NCBI GenBank assembly: GCA_964371935.1
Contig: CAYJOT010000001.1
Location: 41,495 to 105,494, forward strand
Direction: 5' to 3'
Source: JACQRW01 sp964371935
GTDB taxonomy: Bacteria; Patescibacteriota; Minisyncoccia; Sungbacterales; HO2-52-23
Length of the DNA stretch: 64,000 bases
Below, one piece after another: positions 31,533-41,053 of this stretch (positions are counted from its first letter, which is position 1; each line of letters starts with the position of its first letter). The position numbers and the translations under genes were made by a program. The notes beneath the pieces are model-generated. The model did not search any database and was not told where the DNA came from. It saw only the letters and a list, made by a program, of their open reading frames with translations.

Positions 31533-31956
31533 AGTTATTAAGAAAAACCAGTGGGGTAACAATTCGCATACTTCCTCGATAGTGTCTAACTAAAGCATAA
31601 TCGCAAGTAATGAAAAAGTCAACCTGCACAACTTCAGCAGATGCGACATGTAGAGCATCCAAAGGCTTGAGTCCAAATTCTTGCCCTAGTATCATTGCCC
31701 GCTTCTGAATCTCCTCTGTATAGTTTTGGTAGACTACTGTATGCTGCATCACTTTTTCTACAAAACGCTTTCTCTCTAGAAATGGGTTGAAGGAATTTTC
31801 AAATTCAATCACCGATGAATTCACGAATTGTATTCTGCCTGTTTGTACTGATTGTATAATTATCAGCAACAAAATTTCTGCTTCAATCCTATTGAGCTTA
31901 ATAGTAGGATCATCAAAGGGTCGATTCAAAAAACTGTTGTCAAGATATATCCTCAC
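31516..31956 (-). CDS. PIN-domain protein, probable RNase toxin
   Basis: A 146-residue PIN protein of the subgroup that starts MRIYLDNSFLNRPFDD. Acidic residues in the first strand, in SSVIEFENS, in KPLDALHVASAEV and in FFITCDYAL fit the active site. It precedes a small partner gene. Target unknown. Confidence 0.75.
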   Translation of the reverse strand: MRIYLDNSFLNRPFDDPTIKLNRIEAEILLLIIIQSVQTGRIQFVNSSVIEFENSFNPFLERKRFVEKVMQHTVVYQNYTEEIQKRAMILGQEFGLKPLDALHVASAEVVQVDFFITCDYALVRHYRGSMRIVTPLVFLNNYGKHD

Positions 31957-31971
31957 ACGTCTTTTAATATT

Positions 31972-33069
31972 TTATAACCCAAGCACGCCAACCATCTGTT
32001 TGATGAGCGAAACCACCACAGCTGCGGGGAGCAAACTGTACGAGGGTATGCCGTCATCATCGCTGATGACCCACGGCTCTTCGATCACGTTTACTTTCTT
32101 TTCCACTTCATTCCACCCATAACGATAGCTTGGAGTTATTTCGTAATCATCAATCGCTTCTGCGGCCTCGCTTACCGGCACGGAATTGCGTAGGAAGACC
32201 TTTGGCACGCCTTGCAGAGTTAGCAATGTACGCATGATCTTATCATCCTCCTCGATCCGGTCGCGAATCGCCTCAATGCCCAGATCATCTCCTTCTTTTG
32301 AAACCATGCGCGCGGTTCCAAACCCGGGGCAGGCGGCATTGTCGCAGATCAGAAAGAATTCTTTTTTCTCTTCATCATATCCAACTTCTTTGGTCCGCAG
32401 GACTTTCGGACTCCGGGGGCTTTGACACTGGGGACAGATCACCCGCGTTTTCATCCGCATATCCATAACAGTATTTGCCACGTCAATAAACGCGAAGAAG
32501 TCGGGGTCATCGCGATAGCCCATGATTGACCGGAAATAGAGCGCCGCTGAAATCTGGCTCATCTCACGGGGAAATCCGTCAACAAATATTGCCTTTCTGC
32601 CAAGACGGCTGATCTCCCGCTCCACGAGTGCGAGGATAACTTCAGTCGGCAACAGCGTCTTCGTATCGCGTCCTTCAATAATATCAAACACCTGATCAAC
32701 CGGAATAAACCCGCGGTACCGTCCGGCTAAAAATGAGACAACATCTTTTTTCTTGCCCTCGTCCGCAAGATCGGCATGCGCGCTTCGTACCACATCCCCC
32801 ACCGAAATATGCGCCACGTGCTCTTTGCCCACGGCTTCCATAAAAAGTTTCGAGTAGGTGCCCTTGCCCGAATTTTTTTTGCCGAGCAGAAATCCGACAA
32901 ATATGCCCGTACGCAAATACTCGCGCAGCTTTTCAATCTCGGCTCCGGCTTTGTGCTCAAAATATTTCCGGCGCCCCACCGGATCTTCAAGAGAAAATTT
33001 CAATGTGTCCCCCGCGATTTTTGTTTTGAAGACAGGAAATTGCAGTCCATTTTTATTTTCGCCGTTCAT
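31972..33069 (-). CDS. Adenylate-kinase-like nucleotide kinase with a zinc-lid
   Basis: A 365-residue protein whose central domain has a P-loop LLGKKNSGKGTYSKLF near residue 65 and a long lid containing CPQC and a CDNAAC motif. It has about 55 extra N-terminal and about 60 extra C-terminal residues compared with adenylate kinases. It differs from the Adk at 1723-2349 in length and lid, and may phosphorylate another nucleotide. Substrate specificity unknown. Confidence 0.7.
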   Translation of the reverse strand: MNGENKNGLQFPVFKTKIAGDTLKFSLEDPVGRRKYFEHKAGAEIEKLREYLRTGIFVGFLLGKKNSGKGTYSKLFMEAVGKEHVAHISVGDVVRSAHADLADEGKKKDVVSFLAGRYRGFIPVDQVFDIIEGRDTKTLLPTEVILALVEREISRLGRKAIFVDGFPREMSQISAALYFRSIMGYRDDPDFFAFIDVANTVMDMRMKTRVICPQCQSPRSPKVLRTKEVGYDEEKKEFFLICDNAACPGFGTARMVSKEGDDLGIEAIRDRIEEDDKIMRTLLTLQGVPKVFLRNSVPVSEAAEAIDDYEITPSYRYGWNEVEKKVNVIEEPWVISDDDGIPSYSLLPAAVVVSLIKQMVGVLGL

Positions 33070-33173
33070 ATGTAGAGAATGTAACAGATGTATTAAAAAT
33101 ATGCAAGATCAGCACTTACTCCCATATTGCTACAATCGTAAGAAAATGATAATAGATGGTTACAAACCCAACT

Positions 33174-34040
33174 TTATTGTATCCTCTCAAACCTCTTCCC
33201 ATCGCTCACAAATTCCACATCGCCACCCTGATCGGTACGAAATATTGGGATGTTAAATTTTGCAAGTGTATTGAGCGTCTGCTGTGTCGGGTGGCCGTAG
33301 CGGTTTTTTCTACCGACGGAGATCACGGCGTAGCGGGGCGAGACCGCGCGGACAAAATCTTGGGTTGTTGATGTCTTTGACCCATGGTGGCCGACTTTCA
33401 AAATATCGGATTTGAGTTTTGCCCCAGAAAGTAGCAAGCGATATTCAACCTGTTTTTCCGCATCCCCCATCAGCAGCGCGGAAGATGATCCATAGACCAG
33501 TTTTGACACCACCATAGCATCGTGTACGTTGTTTGGCGACTTCCCGACAAAAGATTCAAGTGGAGTAAGAATACCAAGCTCTGTTTTTGGCGAGAGGTGT
33601 ATTTTCTGTCCCGCTCGCGCAATGATTACCGGAATCTGTTTTTCTTTCAACAGCCGATGCCACTCTGCGTACTCTGCCGTTGAGTAGTTAGCATCCGACT
33701 CCAACACCATCCCCACATCATACCGCTTGAGCACCTCGACCAATCCCGCAACATGATCCGCGTGCGGATGCGTGAGCACGACCAGATCAATGGAGCGATC
33801 CCAAAATGGCATCACACTGCCGAGTTTGCCAAGCACCGCGCTTGACGGTCCCCCGTCAATCAATACTTGATTCCCGTTTGGCGCCTCAATAAAAATACTG
33901 TCTCCCTGTCCGATATCAAACACCGTAAGCCGCAGTTCATCTTGTGCTTCAAGGGTAAAAATTGCGTACCAAATAAAGCCCGCTACGAGCGCGAGCAGAA
34001 CTATAAAATATGTTGTTCCGTACTTGCGCAAGATATTCAT
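33174..34040 (-). CDS. ComEC-associated metallo-beta-lactamase-fold hydrolase
   Basis: A 288-residue protein with an N-terminal membrane anchor (residues 10-29) and an MBL domain: the HPHADHVAGLVEVL zinc motif, then LLMGDAEKQVE and VGHHGSKTST. It matches the C-terminal domain of ComEC, which in many bacteria is fused to the channel. Here the channel gene lies upstream with a 21-nt gap, so the functions are split between two proteins. It may degrade one strand of incoming DNA. Confidence 0.85.
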   Translation of the reverse strand: MNILRKYGTTYFIVLLALVAGFIWYAIFTLEAQDELRLTVFDIGQGDSIFIEAPNGNQVLIDGGPSSAVLGKLGSVMPFWDRSIDLVVLTHPHADHVAGLVEVLKRYDVGMVLESDANYSTAEYAEWHRLLKEKQIPVIIARAGQKIHLSPKTELGILTPLESFVGKSPNNVHDAMVVSKLVYGSSSALLMGDAEKQVEYRLLLSGAKLKSDILKVGHHGSKTSTTQDFVRAVSPRYAVISVGRKNRYGHPTQQTLNTLAKFNIPIFRTDQGGDVEFVSDGKRFERIQ

Positions 34041-34061
34041 ACTTTAAGTACTCTCATATTC

Positions 34062-35600
34062 TCAAGAACGTTGGAATGTTTTTCGATATACCCTCCATGC
34101 GACCACACCATATAATGCAAGGACTACAAATACGCCGCTTATGCCAAGCTCAACGGTTGCGTAGGGAAACGCGGCAAAAAATTTGACTATGTCCATAATG
34201 TATTCGAGCAAAAGCCAGCTTGCGATTCCTACGGCGCTTCCCAATAGTGGCGAGAGAAACCAAGCAAGACCCATAAAAAACCCCGCTCCCATGGCATACG
34301 GCACGGCAATGAGTGCGGCGATATTGGCAAGCGGACTTATGATCGAAAGATATCCAAAAAGATAAACCAGAAGCGGCAGGACCGCAAGCTCGGCCGCAAG
34401 CGTTTCAATGAGTAGGCGTTTTATCGTGAAAAAAACCTGCGGAGTAGTTTCATCTTTACTCCGTTTAAGCGCACGCGACTTTTGCCGCATGCCAAAAAGT
34501 TTTGCCAGATAATCCGCACAGCGTTCGACATGCCGTTCAATTCCAGGCGAAAAATAGACAAGCCCCGTAGTCGCCAGAAACGACAATTGAAATCCAACAT
34601 CAAAACGAAGAAGCGTCGGATCAAACATGAGCATAGCCGCACCCGCGAGCGCAAGCGCATTGGTCATCTGATACGGTCTTCCCTCCCGATACGCGATGAG
34701 TGCCAGTACAGCAATAATACCTGCGCGCACCGCAGATGCTGATGCGCCAGTCATAACTACAAAAAGAATCATCGCGCTGAACGCAACCCAAAACGATGCA
34801 TAGAATGGGACAGCGAGCATTGCGAGCACGGACGCAAGAGATCTTCCCACGATGGTAATATTATAGCCGGAAAGCGCCACCATGTGCGAGGTGCCGGTTT
34901 TCTTAAAACTCTCCGCAAGATCAGCAGGTAAAGACGCACGCTCGCCGAGCAGCAAACCTTTGAGAAACGCCGCGTGCGGCTCCGGTAATGCGGCATCAAT
35001 ATTTTTCTCAAACGCGCGTTTGAGATTTGCAAGACCGCGCATAATCGGCCGTTGATTGGGCGCATCTGTTTTTTCAATATGCGGGAAAAGCATAACCGGC
35101 TCCTGCATTGGCGCATTGCTTTGGTAGTTGGCATCATCGGCGGGATCGCTTATCCTGCCAGAGAGTATAAGCTCTTCCCCTATCTCATACGCAGGATATT
35201 TTTTGTTCACGACGCGAAGCATAAACTGATCTACGGCATTGTGCGCATTTATAGAATGCGCGCGCACGAGCAGCGTCTGGCTCTGCGGGCCAAATATCGG
35301 TTCCGCCCATACTACTCCCTGCACCGTTGTTGATGTGCCGATCAGCGAGGCCACATCGGGATTGATGCGCGTTGCGGCATTAAAACGCACGATGCCCGTG
35401 AAGAAACTCACGACCATAAATCCATAGATTATCCTGCTGCGATTTTTCCTGGAAACCCCAAGCGCCAACACGATGCTTCCTGCGAGAAATCCGACAAGCA
35501 CCAACGAATAGGGAATAATAAGAAATGACCGAAACGCAACTCCGGCAATTATGGAGAAAAGCACCCAGAGAAACACACGCGATTTATGAACATCCGCCAT
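34062..35600 (-). CDS. comEC: ComEC/Rec2-family DNA uptake channel
   Basis: A 512-residue integral membrane protein. It contains the competence-domain signature KKTGTSHMVALSGYNITIV and several transmembrane segments, plus an N-terminal OB-like extracellular domain (residues about 70-150). It lacks the C-terminal MBL domain, which is encoded by the next gene. With the PilB-like ATPase it suggests natural competence, common in CPR. Confidence 0.9.
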   Translation of the reverse strand: MADVHKSRVFLWVLFSIIAGVAFRSFLIIPYSLVLVGFLAGSIVLALGVSRKNRSRIIYGFMVVSFFTGIVRFNAATRINPDVASLIGTSTTVQGVVWAEPIFGPQSQTLLVRAHSINAHNAVDQFMLRVVNKKYPAYEIGEELILSGRISDPADDANYQSNAPMQEPVMLFPHIEKTDAPNQRPIMRGLANLKRAFEKNIDAALPEPHAAFLKGLLLGERASLPADLAESFKKTGTSHMVALSGYNITIVGRSLASVLAMLAVPFYASFWVAFSAMILFVVMTGASASAVRAGIIAVLALIAYREGRPYQMTNALALAGAAMLMFDPTLLRFDVGFQLSFLATTGLVYFSPGIERHVERCADYLAKLFGMRQKSRALKRSKDETTPQVFFTIKRLLIETLAAELAVLPLLVYLFGYLSIISPLANIAALIAVPYAMGAGFFMGLAWFLSPLLGSAVGIASWLLLEYIMDIVKFFAAFPYATVELGISGVFVVLALYGVVAWRVYRKTFQRS

Positions 35601-35648
35601 CAGTAGTTAAGTGTACCAAACCTTGTTGATGCCGCAAAAGATAAGATG

Positions 35649-36176
35649 ACAAATGTGTTAATAATGTCTCTTTCTCGGTGGATACCGGAGAATTTTTTGC
35701 GCTGCTCGGACCCAATGGCGCAGGCAAGACCACGATCATTTCTATCCTTTCCGGCCAACTTATGCGCTTATGCCCGAGCCATACAAAAACGCGTGTACGA
35801 ACTTGCCGAAGTGCTTGGCATCAGCGATGCCCTTTTTGATCCCATTAAGACATTTTCGGGCGGCATGCGGCGCAAGCTTGAGATCATCCGCTCGCTTATG
35901 CACCGCCCGGCTATTTTGTTTCTGGACGAGCCCACCACCGGTCTTGATCCGATGAGCCGCAAAAATCTCTGGGAGTATCTCCAACACGTGCGAAAAGGCA
36001 AGCGCACCACCATGTTTCTTACCACGCATTATCTCGAGGAAGCCGAAGACGCGGACCACACCTGCATCATCAACCACGGCAAAATTATCTCGCTCAGCAC
36101 ACCGATGAACATAAAAAGAGGACTTGTTGAAGAATATATCTTGATAGATGCTAAAGATCAGAAAGCACTGGTGTAA
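35649..36176 (+). pseudogene. Decayed ABC transporter ATP-binding subunit
   Basis: The Walker A region (GEFFALLGPNGAGKTTIISI) is in one frame near 35675-35750; the rest (signature FSGGMRRKLEI, Walker B ILFLDEPTTGLDP, His switch TTHYLEEAED) is in another frame after a deletion that removed the Q-loop region. It therefore cannot work. It is followed by a decayed permease, so an ABC-2 type exporter was lost as a unit. Confidence 0.8.
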
Positions 36177-36677
36177 TCTCACTAATCGAAGACCGGGAAA
36201 ACGATTTCAGCCAGGCGGTATTTGTAGCGCCGATCTCTCGTTACTCCATTATTCTCGGAAAAATCCTTGGCGAATCGCTTGTCTCGCTCGGCCAAGCCAT
36301 CGGCATTATTGTTTTCGGACTCATTCTGGGAGTGCCACTTACCACTGGAACATTGTTTGCACTCATCCCCGCCGTTATTATTGCCTGTTTTCTCGGCGGC
36401 GCATTCGGCATTTTCGTGCTTGCCAATCTTGGCACCCAGCGGCGCGCAAATCAGGTATTCCCGCTCGTCATTTTCCCGCAATTCTTTCTTGCCGGCGCCA
36501 TTAACCCCATTCAAAACCGCCTGCCCATTCTCTTTTTTCTTTCACGCATCACCCCCCGAATACGCAAAAACCGTGCTCTACAGCACGGTCACAAATCTCC
36601 TGGCCATCACGATATTCTTCACCGCTTTCCTGGCCCTCGGCACCTACTTTTTCGTGAGGAATGAAAGGAGTAAATGA
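36177..36677 (+). pseudogene. Decayed ABC-2 type permease
   Basis: The fragment begins inside the permease (SLIEDRENDFSQAVFVAPIS, with RYSIILGKILGESL next) and has three or four hydrophobic segments. The first transmembrane part is missing. A frameshift near 36545, in a run of C, splits the end (YAKTVLYSTVTNLLAITIFF). The matching ATPase is also broken. Confidence 0.75.
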
Positions 36678-36723
36678 TTTTCTATCACTATGTTGTTCGA
36701 TCGGTCAGAATAGTGATAGAAAA
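36678..36723. repeat. 14-bp perfect inverted repeat
   Basis: TTTTCTATCACTAT (36678-36691) and ATAGTGATAGAAAA (36710-36723) with an 18-nt loop. It begins just after the permease remnant. It could be a terminator-like structure or an operator; there is no GC-rich stem. Confidence 0.6.
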
Positions 36724-36831
36724 TTTTGTAGAGAAACCCGACCGAGAAATTAAGAAACTCCGTACGCGCTGCGCACAGAGTTAGTGTTCTTCAAGGTACC
36801 CTGGAGCATACAATGAAAAAAGTTTTAGAAA

Positions 36832-37260
36832 CTATCCCTCGCGTATTCTGTATTCATCGCGTTCTTTCCTAAAATCGATTAGTACCCGCACCATCTCCAC
36901 TACACGTTTTTGCTGTTCCGGAGACATTGCATCTTCCATGAATTTTAATAATCCCTCAAACTTCTGTCTTAAATCCTCGCCGGACATTTTTTTTATTTCA
37001 TTCAATTTACTTCTCACTTTAGCTTCTTCCTCGGTTTTTGGTTTACACGCACGAAAATAAAAATCATCTACAGAAAGACCAAGAAACATCGTCAGCTGAA
37101 AGTATTGACGGGATTTGAGTTCGATACTTTGAGCTTCAAACTGCGCAAGTGTCTGCTCATTGATACCAGTCAGTAGTGCAAGCTCAAAGATTTCCATATT
37201 CATTGCTTGCCTTCCTTCTTGTGCAATCTGTCCCAGTGATTTTTCTTCATTCGTGCCCAC
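36832..37260 (-). CDS. XRE-family helix-turn-helix regulator
   Basis: A 142-residue protein with an N-terminal HTH (LGQIAQEGRQAMNMEIFELA, then LTGINEQTLAQFEAQ) and a C-terminal helical region (EQQKRVVEMVRVLIDFRKE). It is a plausible DNA-binding regulator with no nearby toxin. Its target is unknown. It lies upstream of cobO on the same strand, separated by 64 nt. Confidence 0.65.
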   Translation of the reverse strand: MGTNEEKSLGQIAQEGRQAMNMEIFELALLTGINEQTLAQFEAQSIELKSRQYFQLTMFLGLSVDDFYFRACKPKTEEEAKVRSKLNEIKKMSGEDLRQKFEGLLKFMEDAMSPEQQKRVVEMVRVLIDFRKERDEYRIREG

Positions 37261-37324
37261 TGCAGCTCTCCTCTTTTTTAAATAACAAACGCATAGCTAC
37301 AGGAAACCACCTATTCAAAAAAAG

Positions 37325-37846
37325 TCAATACTCCAATCCTCGCTTCCCCTTGATCCCTTTCGCGTATGGATGCTTTACGTCCCGCATCTCGGTGACGAGG
37401 TCGGCTTTCTCGATGAGCTCGGGCAAGGCATCGCGGCCGGTCAGAATCAGGTGTTCGATCTTGTCTTTGACCTCATCGACGAATTCCAGCACGTCCTCTT
37501 TCAATAAAAGCCCGAGTTGGAGAGCATTATTGATCTCGTCAAGGATCAGCAGATTCCAGTTGCCGGTTGCCGCTTCTTTTCGCGCATACTCAAGCGCATC
37601 ATCCGCGGCCCGTTCATGCTCCTCACGCGGCAGCGTGTCTCCTAAAATCCCCACAAATCCTTTACCCATTTTGACGAGCTTGAAACTGGGCGCCAGCCCC
37701 TCCGCCAAAAAATCCTCGCCAGATTTCCACGGCCCCTTGATAAATTGCACCATCAAAACTTTCTTCCCCTCACCCACGGCCCGCATTGCCTGCCCGAGCG
37801 CCGCAGTTGTCTTGCCTTTTCCGTTTCCGGTAAATATGTAGAGCAT
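37325..37846 (-). CDS. cobO: Cob(I)alamin adenosyltransferase, CobO/BtuR type
   Basis: A 173-residue enzyme that adds the adenosyl group to cobalamin. The P-loop variant FTGNGKGKTTAALGQAMRAV and the DEINNAL motif are diagnostic. The start ATG at 37846 lies 4 nt after the nrdJ stop, so it is in the nrdJ operon. This matches the need of NrdJ for adenosylcobalamin. Confidence 0.92.
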   Translation of the reverse strand: MLYIFTGNGKGKTTAALGQAMRAVGEGKKVLMVQFIKGPWKSGEDFLAEGLAPSFKLVKMGKGFVGILGDTLPREEHERAADDALEYARKEAATGNWNLLILDEINNALQLGLLLKEDVLEFVDEVKDKIEHLILTGRDALPELIEKADLVTEMRDVKHPYAKGIKGKRGLEY

Positions 37847-37850
37847 GAAG

Positions 37851-40616
37851 TCAGCATCCCCCATTACTGGTCCCGCACTGGAGGCATGTCTTACAGGTAC
37901 CGGTTTGGATCATCATGCCGCCGCAAGAACGGCAGATGGTGTCGGCGTATACTACGCACTTGATTTCTGCAACCGTTTCAGTGGTTTTGCTTGTCTCTTT
38001 TATCTCTACTATTTCAACGGCGTGGGCATCGGCAGAAACAAGCTCCTTAACATGCGCGCGCACGCCCAACTCTTCAAGATCAGAATCGGAAAGGAAGCGA
38101 ATCGCCAAGTACCGGAAAATATAATCGGTGATGGAAGTCGCAAGCTGCACGTCCGGATTATCCGTATAGCCGGACGGCTCAAACCGCCAGTACGAAAACT
38201 TCTGCACGAGCGCTTTCAACGGCACGCCATACTGAAGCGCTATTGAGACAGTCAATCCAAGCGCCTCAAGCAACCCGGCTAACGTTGAACCCTGTTTGGA
38301 CATGCGGATAAAAAGCTCGGCCAAATCCCCTTCTTCAAAAAAACTATAGGTAATGTAGCCCTCATGTCCGGCAATGGAGAATTTATGGGTTTCGGACTTG
38401 CGTGTCGCGGGCAGATGACGGCGCACGGAACGCGCAGTCGGCTCCTCCGCTTTCTTTTGATTGCCAAAGGCAGTCAGAGGCTGTGCCGCTTTTGATCCGT
38501 CGCGGTATACGGCAAAGGCCTTCAGACCCAGTTTCCACCCCATAATATATGCCTGCATGATCTCCTCAATTGTGGTCTCGCTGGGCATATTAAAGGTCTT
38601 GGAGATGGCGCCCGAGATAAACGGCTGGATCGCGGCAACCATTTTGACGTGTCCCTGCCATGAGATCACGCGGCGGCCTCCGGTTGGTTTTACCGCACAG
38701 TCAAATACCGCGAGATCTTCATCCTTGATGCCCGGTGCGCCTTCAATCGTGCCAACCCGTTCAAGATGTTCGATGATTCCGGCGACCGCATCAGCACCAT
38801 ATCCCAGATGCGAGAGTGCATCGGACACGGACGTGTTCACGAATTTCATAGTGCCACCACCGACTAATTTTTTATTTTTTACTAATGCGAACTCGGGCTC
38901 AACGCCGGTGGTGGCACAGTCCATCATAAGCGCAATAGTGCCGGTGGGTGCCAATACCGTTACCTGCGAGTTGCGCACGCCGTTGCGCCTGCCAAGCGTG
39001 AGCGCCTCTTCCCATGCTTTCTTTGCCGCATCATGTATGGCGGGGTCAACCACCCGATCCTTGCGCACGCGGCTCATGGCAGCTCCATGCATCTCAATGA
39101 CATTGAGCATCGGCTCTTTATTCACCTCATATCCGGCAAACGAGCCCATGCGCTTGGCAACTTCGGTTGAGTAGCGGTACGCCTCGCCGCACATGAGTGC
39201 GGTAATGGCCGCAGCGGTGTGGCGCGCGCCTTCGGAATCGTACGGAAGCCCCCAGGTCATCAGAAGCGCTCCAAGATTTGCGTAACCCATGCCCAGTTGG
39301 CGGAAATTGTGCGCGTTTTCGGCGATCTTTTCGGTGGGATAGCGCGAGCCGTCAACTATGATCTCCTGCGCCAAAATAACTATATCAACCGTGTGCACAA
39401 AACTTCTCACATCAAAACTGCCGTCGGCCTTCAGATATTTTAACAAATTGATCGAGGCCAGATTACACGCAGAATTATCCAGATGCATGTACTCGCTGCA
39501 CGGGTTTGACGCGTTGATCCTACCCGTGTTTGGTGCCGTGTGCCAGCGGTTGATGGTCGTGTCATACTGCATACCTGGGTCTCCGGATTCCCAGGCGGCC
39601 TTGGCAATCTCGTACATGAGTTCCCGGGCGCGGTACTCGTGCGCCACTTTTCCGTCCCGGATATAACGCGTGGCAAACGTCTCATCATCCTCGACTGCCC
39701 GCATAAACTCGTCGGTCACGCGCACTGAGTTGTTCGCATTCTGATACTGGATCGAATTCCATGCCGGATCGTTGAGATCGTACATATTGTACCCGGCCAT
39801 GATCAATGCCTGCACTTTTTTCTCCTCATCCGCCTTTGAGCGGATAAATTTCATGATGTCCGGATGATCCATATTCATGACCACCATTTTTGCGGCGCGG
39901 CGCGTCGATCCGCCCGATGCGATCATGCCCGCAACCGCATCGGCCCCGCGCATAAATGACACCGGGCCGGACGATCTCCCGCCCGCAGACAAGGTTTCGG
40001 ACGAAGAGCGGAGGGGAGACAAGTTGACTCCAGACCCGGAACCGCGCTTGAAAATAACGCCCTCGGTATAGATCCAGTCAAGAATGGACTCCATATTGTC
40101 CTCAACCGCCAAGATAAAACATGCCGAGCACTGCGGCACCTCCTCCACCCCGACATTGAACCAGACCGGCGAGTTAAATGCGGCCTTTTGATGGAGCACG
40201 ATATGCGAGAGCTCCGCGGCAAAGATATCGGCTTCCTGTTCATTGTCAAAATAGCCGAATTTGAGGCCCCAGCCCCGGATGACGCCCACCACGCGGCCGA
40301 TCATAGACCGCACCGATGTCTCGCGCTCATCCGAGCCGATCCTGCCCCGGAAGTATTTTGACCCGGTAATGCTGGTGGCATTGTCCGACCATGTCTCGGG
40401 AAATTCAAGCTCCCGCTCCTCGGTCGTGGTATTCATGCCGCTCCCCCGCACCGTTACTTTGATCTTCTTCCACGCGATCTGGTCGAAGGGATGCACTCCT
40501 TCTTTGGTAAACACCCGCTTCAGTGGCAACCGTTTTTTCGGATCCCCCGCTCGTGCCTGGCCCTTTGCGGCCCCCAACCCCCCCGCTGTTCTGCTCGCTA
40601 TTGCCGACTTTGCCAT
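37851..40616 (-). CDS. nrdJ: Adenosylcobalamin-dependent ribonucleotide reductase (class II)
   Basis: A 921-residue class II reductase that makes dNTPs with a cobalamin radical. The substrate site motif NPCSEYMHLDNSACNLASIN and a long glycyl-radical-like barrel are present, and the C-terminus has the redox/zinc Cys cluster CRSCGGMMIQTGTCKTCLQC. No class I or III genes are in the window. It is preceded by an AT-rich leader with no B12-box seen, and followed by cobO. Confidence 0.95.
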   Translation of the reverse strand: MAKSAIASRTAGGLGAAKGQARAGDPKKRLPLKRVFTKEGVHPFDQIAWKKIKVTVRGSGMNTTTEERELEFPETWSDNATSITGSKYFRGRIGSDERETSVRSMIGRVVGVIRGWGLKFGYFDNEQEADIFAAELSHIVLHQKAAFNSPVWFNVGVEEVPQCSACFILAVEDNMESILDWIYTEGVIFKRGSGSGVNLSPLRSSSETLSAGGRSSGPVSFMRGADAVAGMIASGGSTRRAAKMVVMNMDHPDIMKFIRSKADEEKKVQALIMAGYNMYDLNDPAWNSIQYQNANNSVRVTDEFMRAVEDDETFATRYIRDGKVAHEYRARELMYEIAKAAWESGDPGMQYDTTINRWHTAPNTGRINASNPCSEYMHLDNSACNLASINLLKYLKADGSFDVRSFVHTVDIVILAQEIIVDGSRYPTEKIAENAHNFRQLGMGYANLGALLMTWGLPYDSEGARHTAAAITALMCGEAYRYSTEVAKRMGSFAGYEVNKEPMLNVIEMHGAAMSRVRKDRVVDPAIHDAAKKAWEEALTLGRRNGVRNSQVTVLAPTGTIALMMDCATTGVEPEFALVKNKKLVGGGTMKFVNTSVSDALSHLGYGADAVAGIIEHLERVGTIEGAPGIKDEDLAVFDCAVKPTGGRRVISWQGHVKMVAAIQPFISGAISKTFNMPSETTIEEIMQAYIMGWKLGLKAFAVYRDGSKAAQPLTAFGNQKKAEEPTARSVRRHLPATRKSETHKFSIAGHEGYITYSFFEEGDLAELFIRMSKQGSTLAGLLEALGLTVSIALQYGVPLKALVQKFSYWRFEPSGYTDNPDVQLATSITDYIFRYLAIRFLSDSDLEELGVRAHVKELVSADAHAVEIVEIKETSKTTETVAEIKCVVYADTICRSCGGMMIQTGTCKTCLQCGTSNGGC

Positions 40617-40772
40617 AGAATAAGAGATAAAAATACTCTTTCATCCAAAGAGGATCTTTTCGGAGGAAAGAGAACTTTTTCAGGAAAAAATTGATAAAAA
40701 TTTACGCGCTAATTTTGATTATACTCTCGACAAAACTCCAGTCAAAAAAATCTGTGGATAAGAGGGCAAAGG

Positions 40773-40801
40773 TTGACTTTTTTATTAGGATATGCTATGA
40801 T
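40773..40801 (+). promoter_or_regulatory. Sigma-70-type promoter for the 64-residue gene
   Basis: TTGACT at 40773-40778, a 17-nt spacer and TATGAT at 40796-40801. It is divergent from nrdJ and 43 nt upstream of the ATG at 40844. Confidence 0.7.
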
Positions 40802-40843
40802 CGTAGGTATTCCAGTGCCAAACCCCTTCAAGGAGAATGCGTC

Positions 40844-41038
40844 ATGGACGAGATTCGACAAAAGGTCATCAGGCATTATCGCGACATGGTTCAGAGAGAC
40901 CCGCGGTATATGCCCACACGAATAGCAGAGTTAGGACCCGGAGTTGTGGCTGTGGAGGATAGGGCTGGCGAGTGCGACATCAGAATCACAGAACAAATCT
41001 ACCAAAAATCTATTCCGATAGGGATAAATCTTTGGTAA
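40844..41038 (+). CDS. Hypothetical 64-residue protein with C-terminus from a palindrome
   Basis: Starts MDEIRQKVIRHYRDMV and has a ribosome-binding AAGGAG eight bases upstream. The last 12 residues (QKSIPIGINLW region) and the TAA stop are encoded by the 38-bp palindrome at 41000-41037. No family recognised. It has a good promoter but could still be non-essential. It is the only plus-strand gene between nrdJ and pth. Confidence 0.6.
   Translation: MDEIRQKVIRHYRDMVQRDPRYMPTRIAELGPGVVAVEDRAGECDIRITEQIYQKSIPIGINLW
41000..41037. repeat. 38-bp TACCAAAA palindrome, downstream of the Cas2/PaaX-like gene
   Basis: Starts TACCAAAAATC and ends TCTTTGGTA, centre CCGATAGGG. It lies 16 nt from the stop of the Cas2/PaaX-like gene. 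It also ends the small plus-strand gene at 40844-41038. Confidence 0.88.
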
Positions 41039-41053
41039 CCTATGGCCATACCC

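Noticed and set aside
40617..40843. Cobalamin riboswitch upstream of nrdJ
   Set aside because: No B12-box or the usual long leader structure was seen in the AT-rich spacer.
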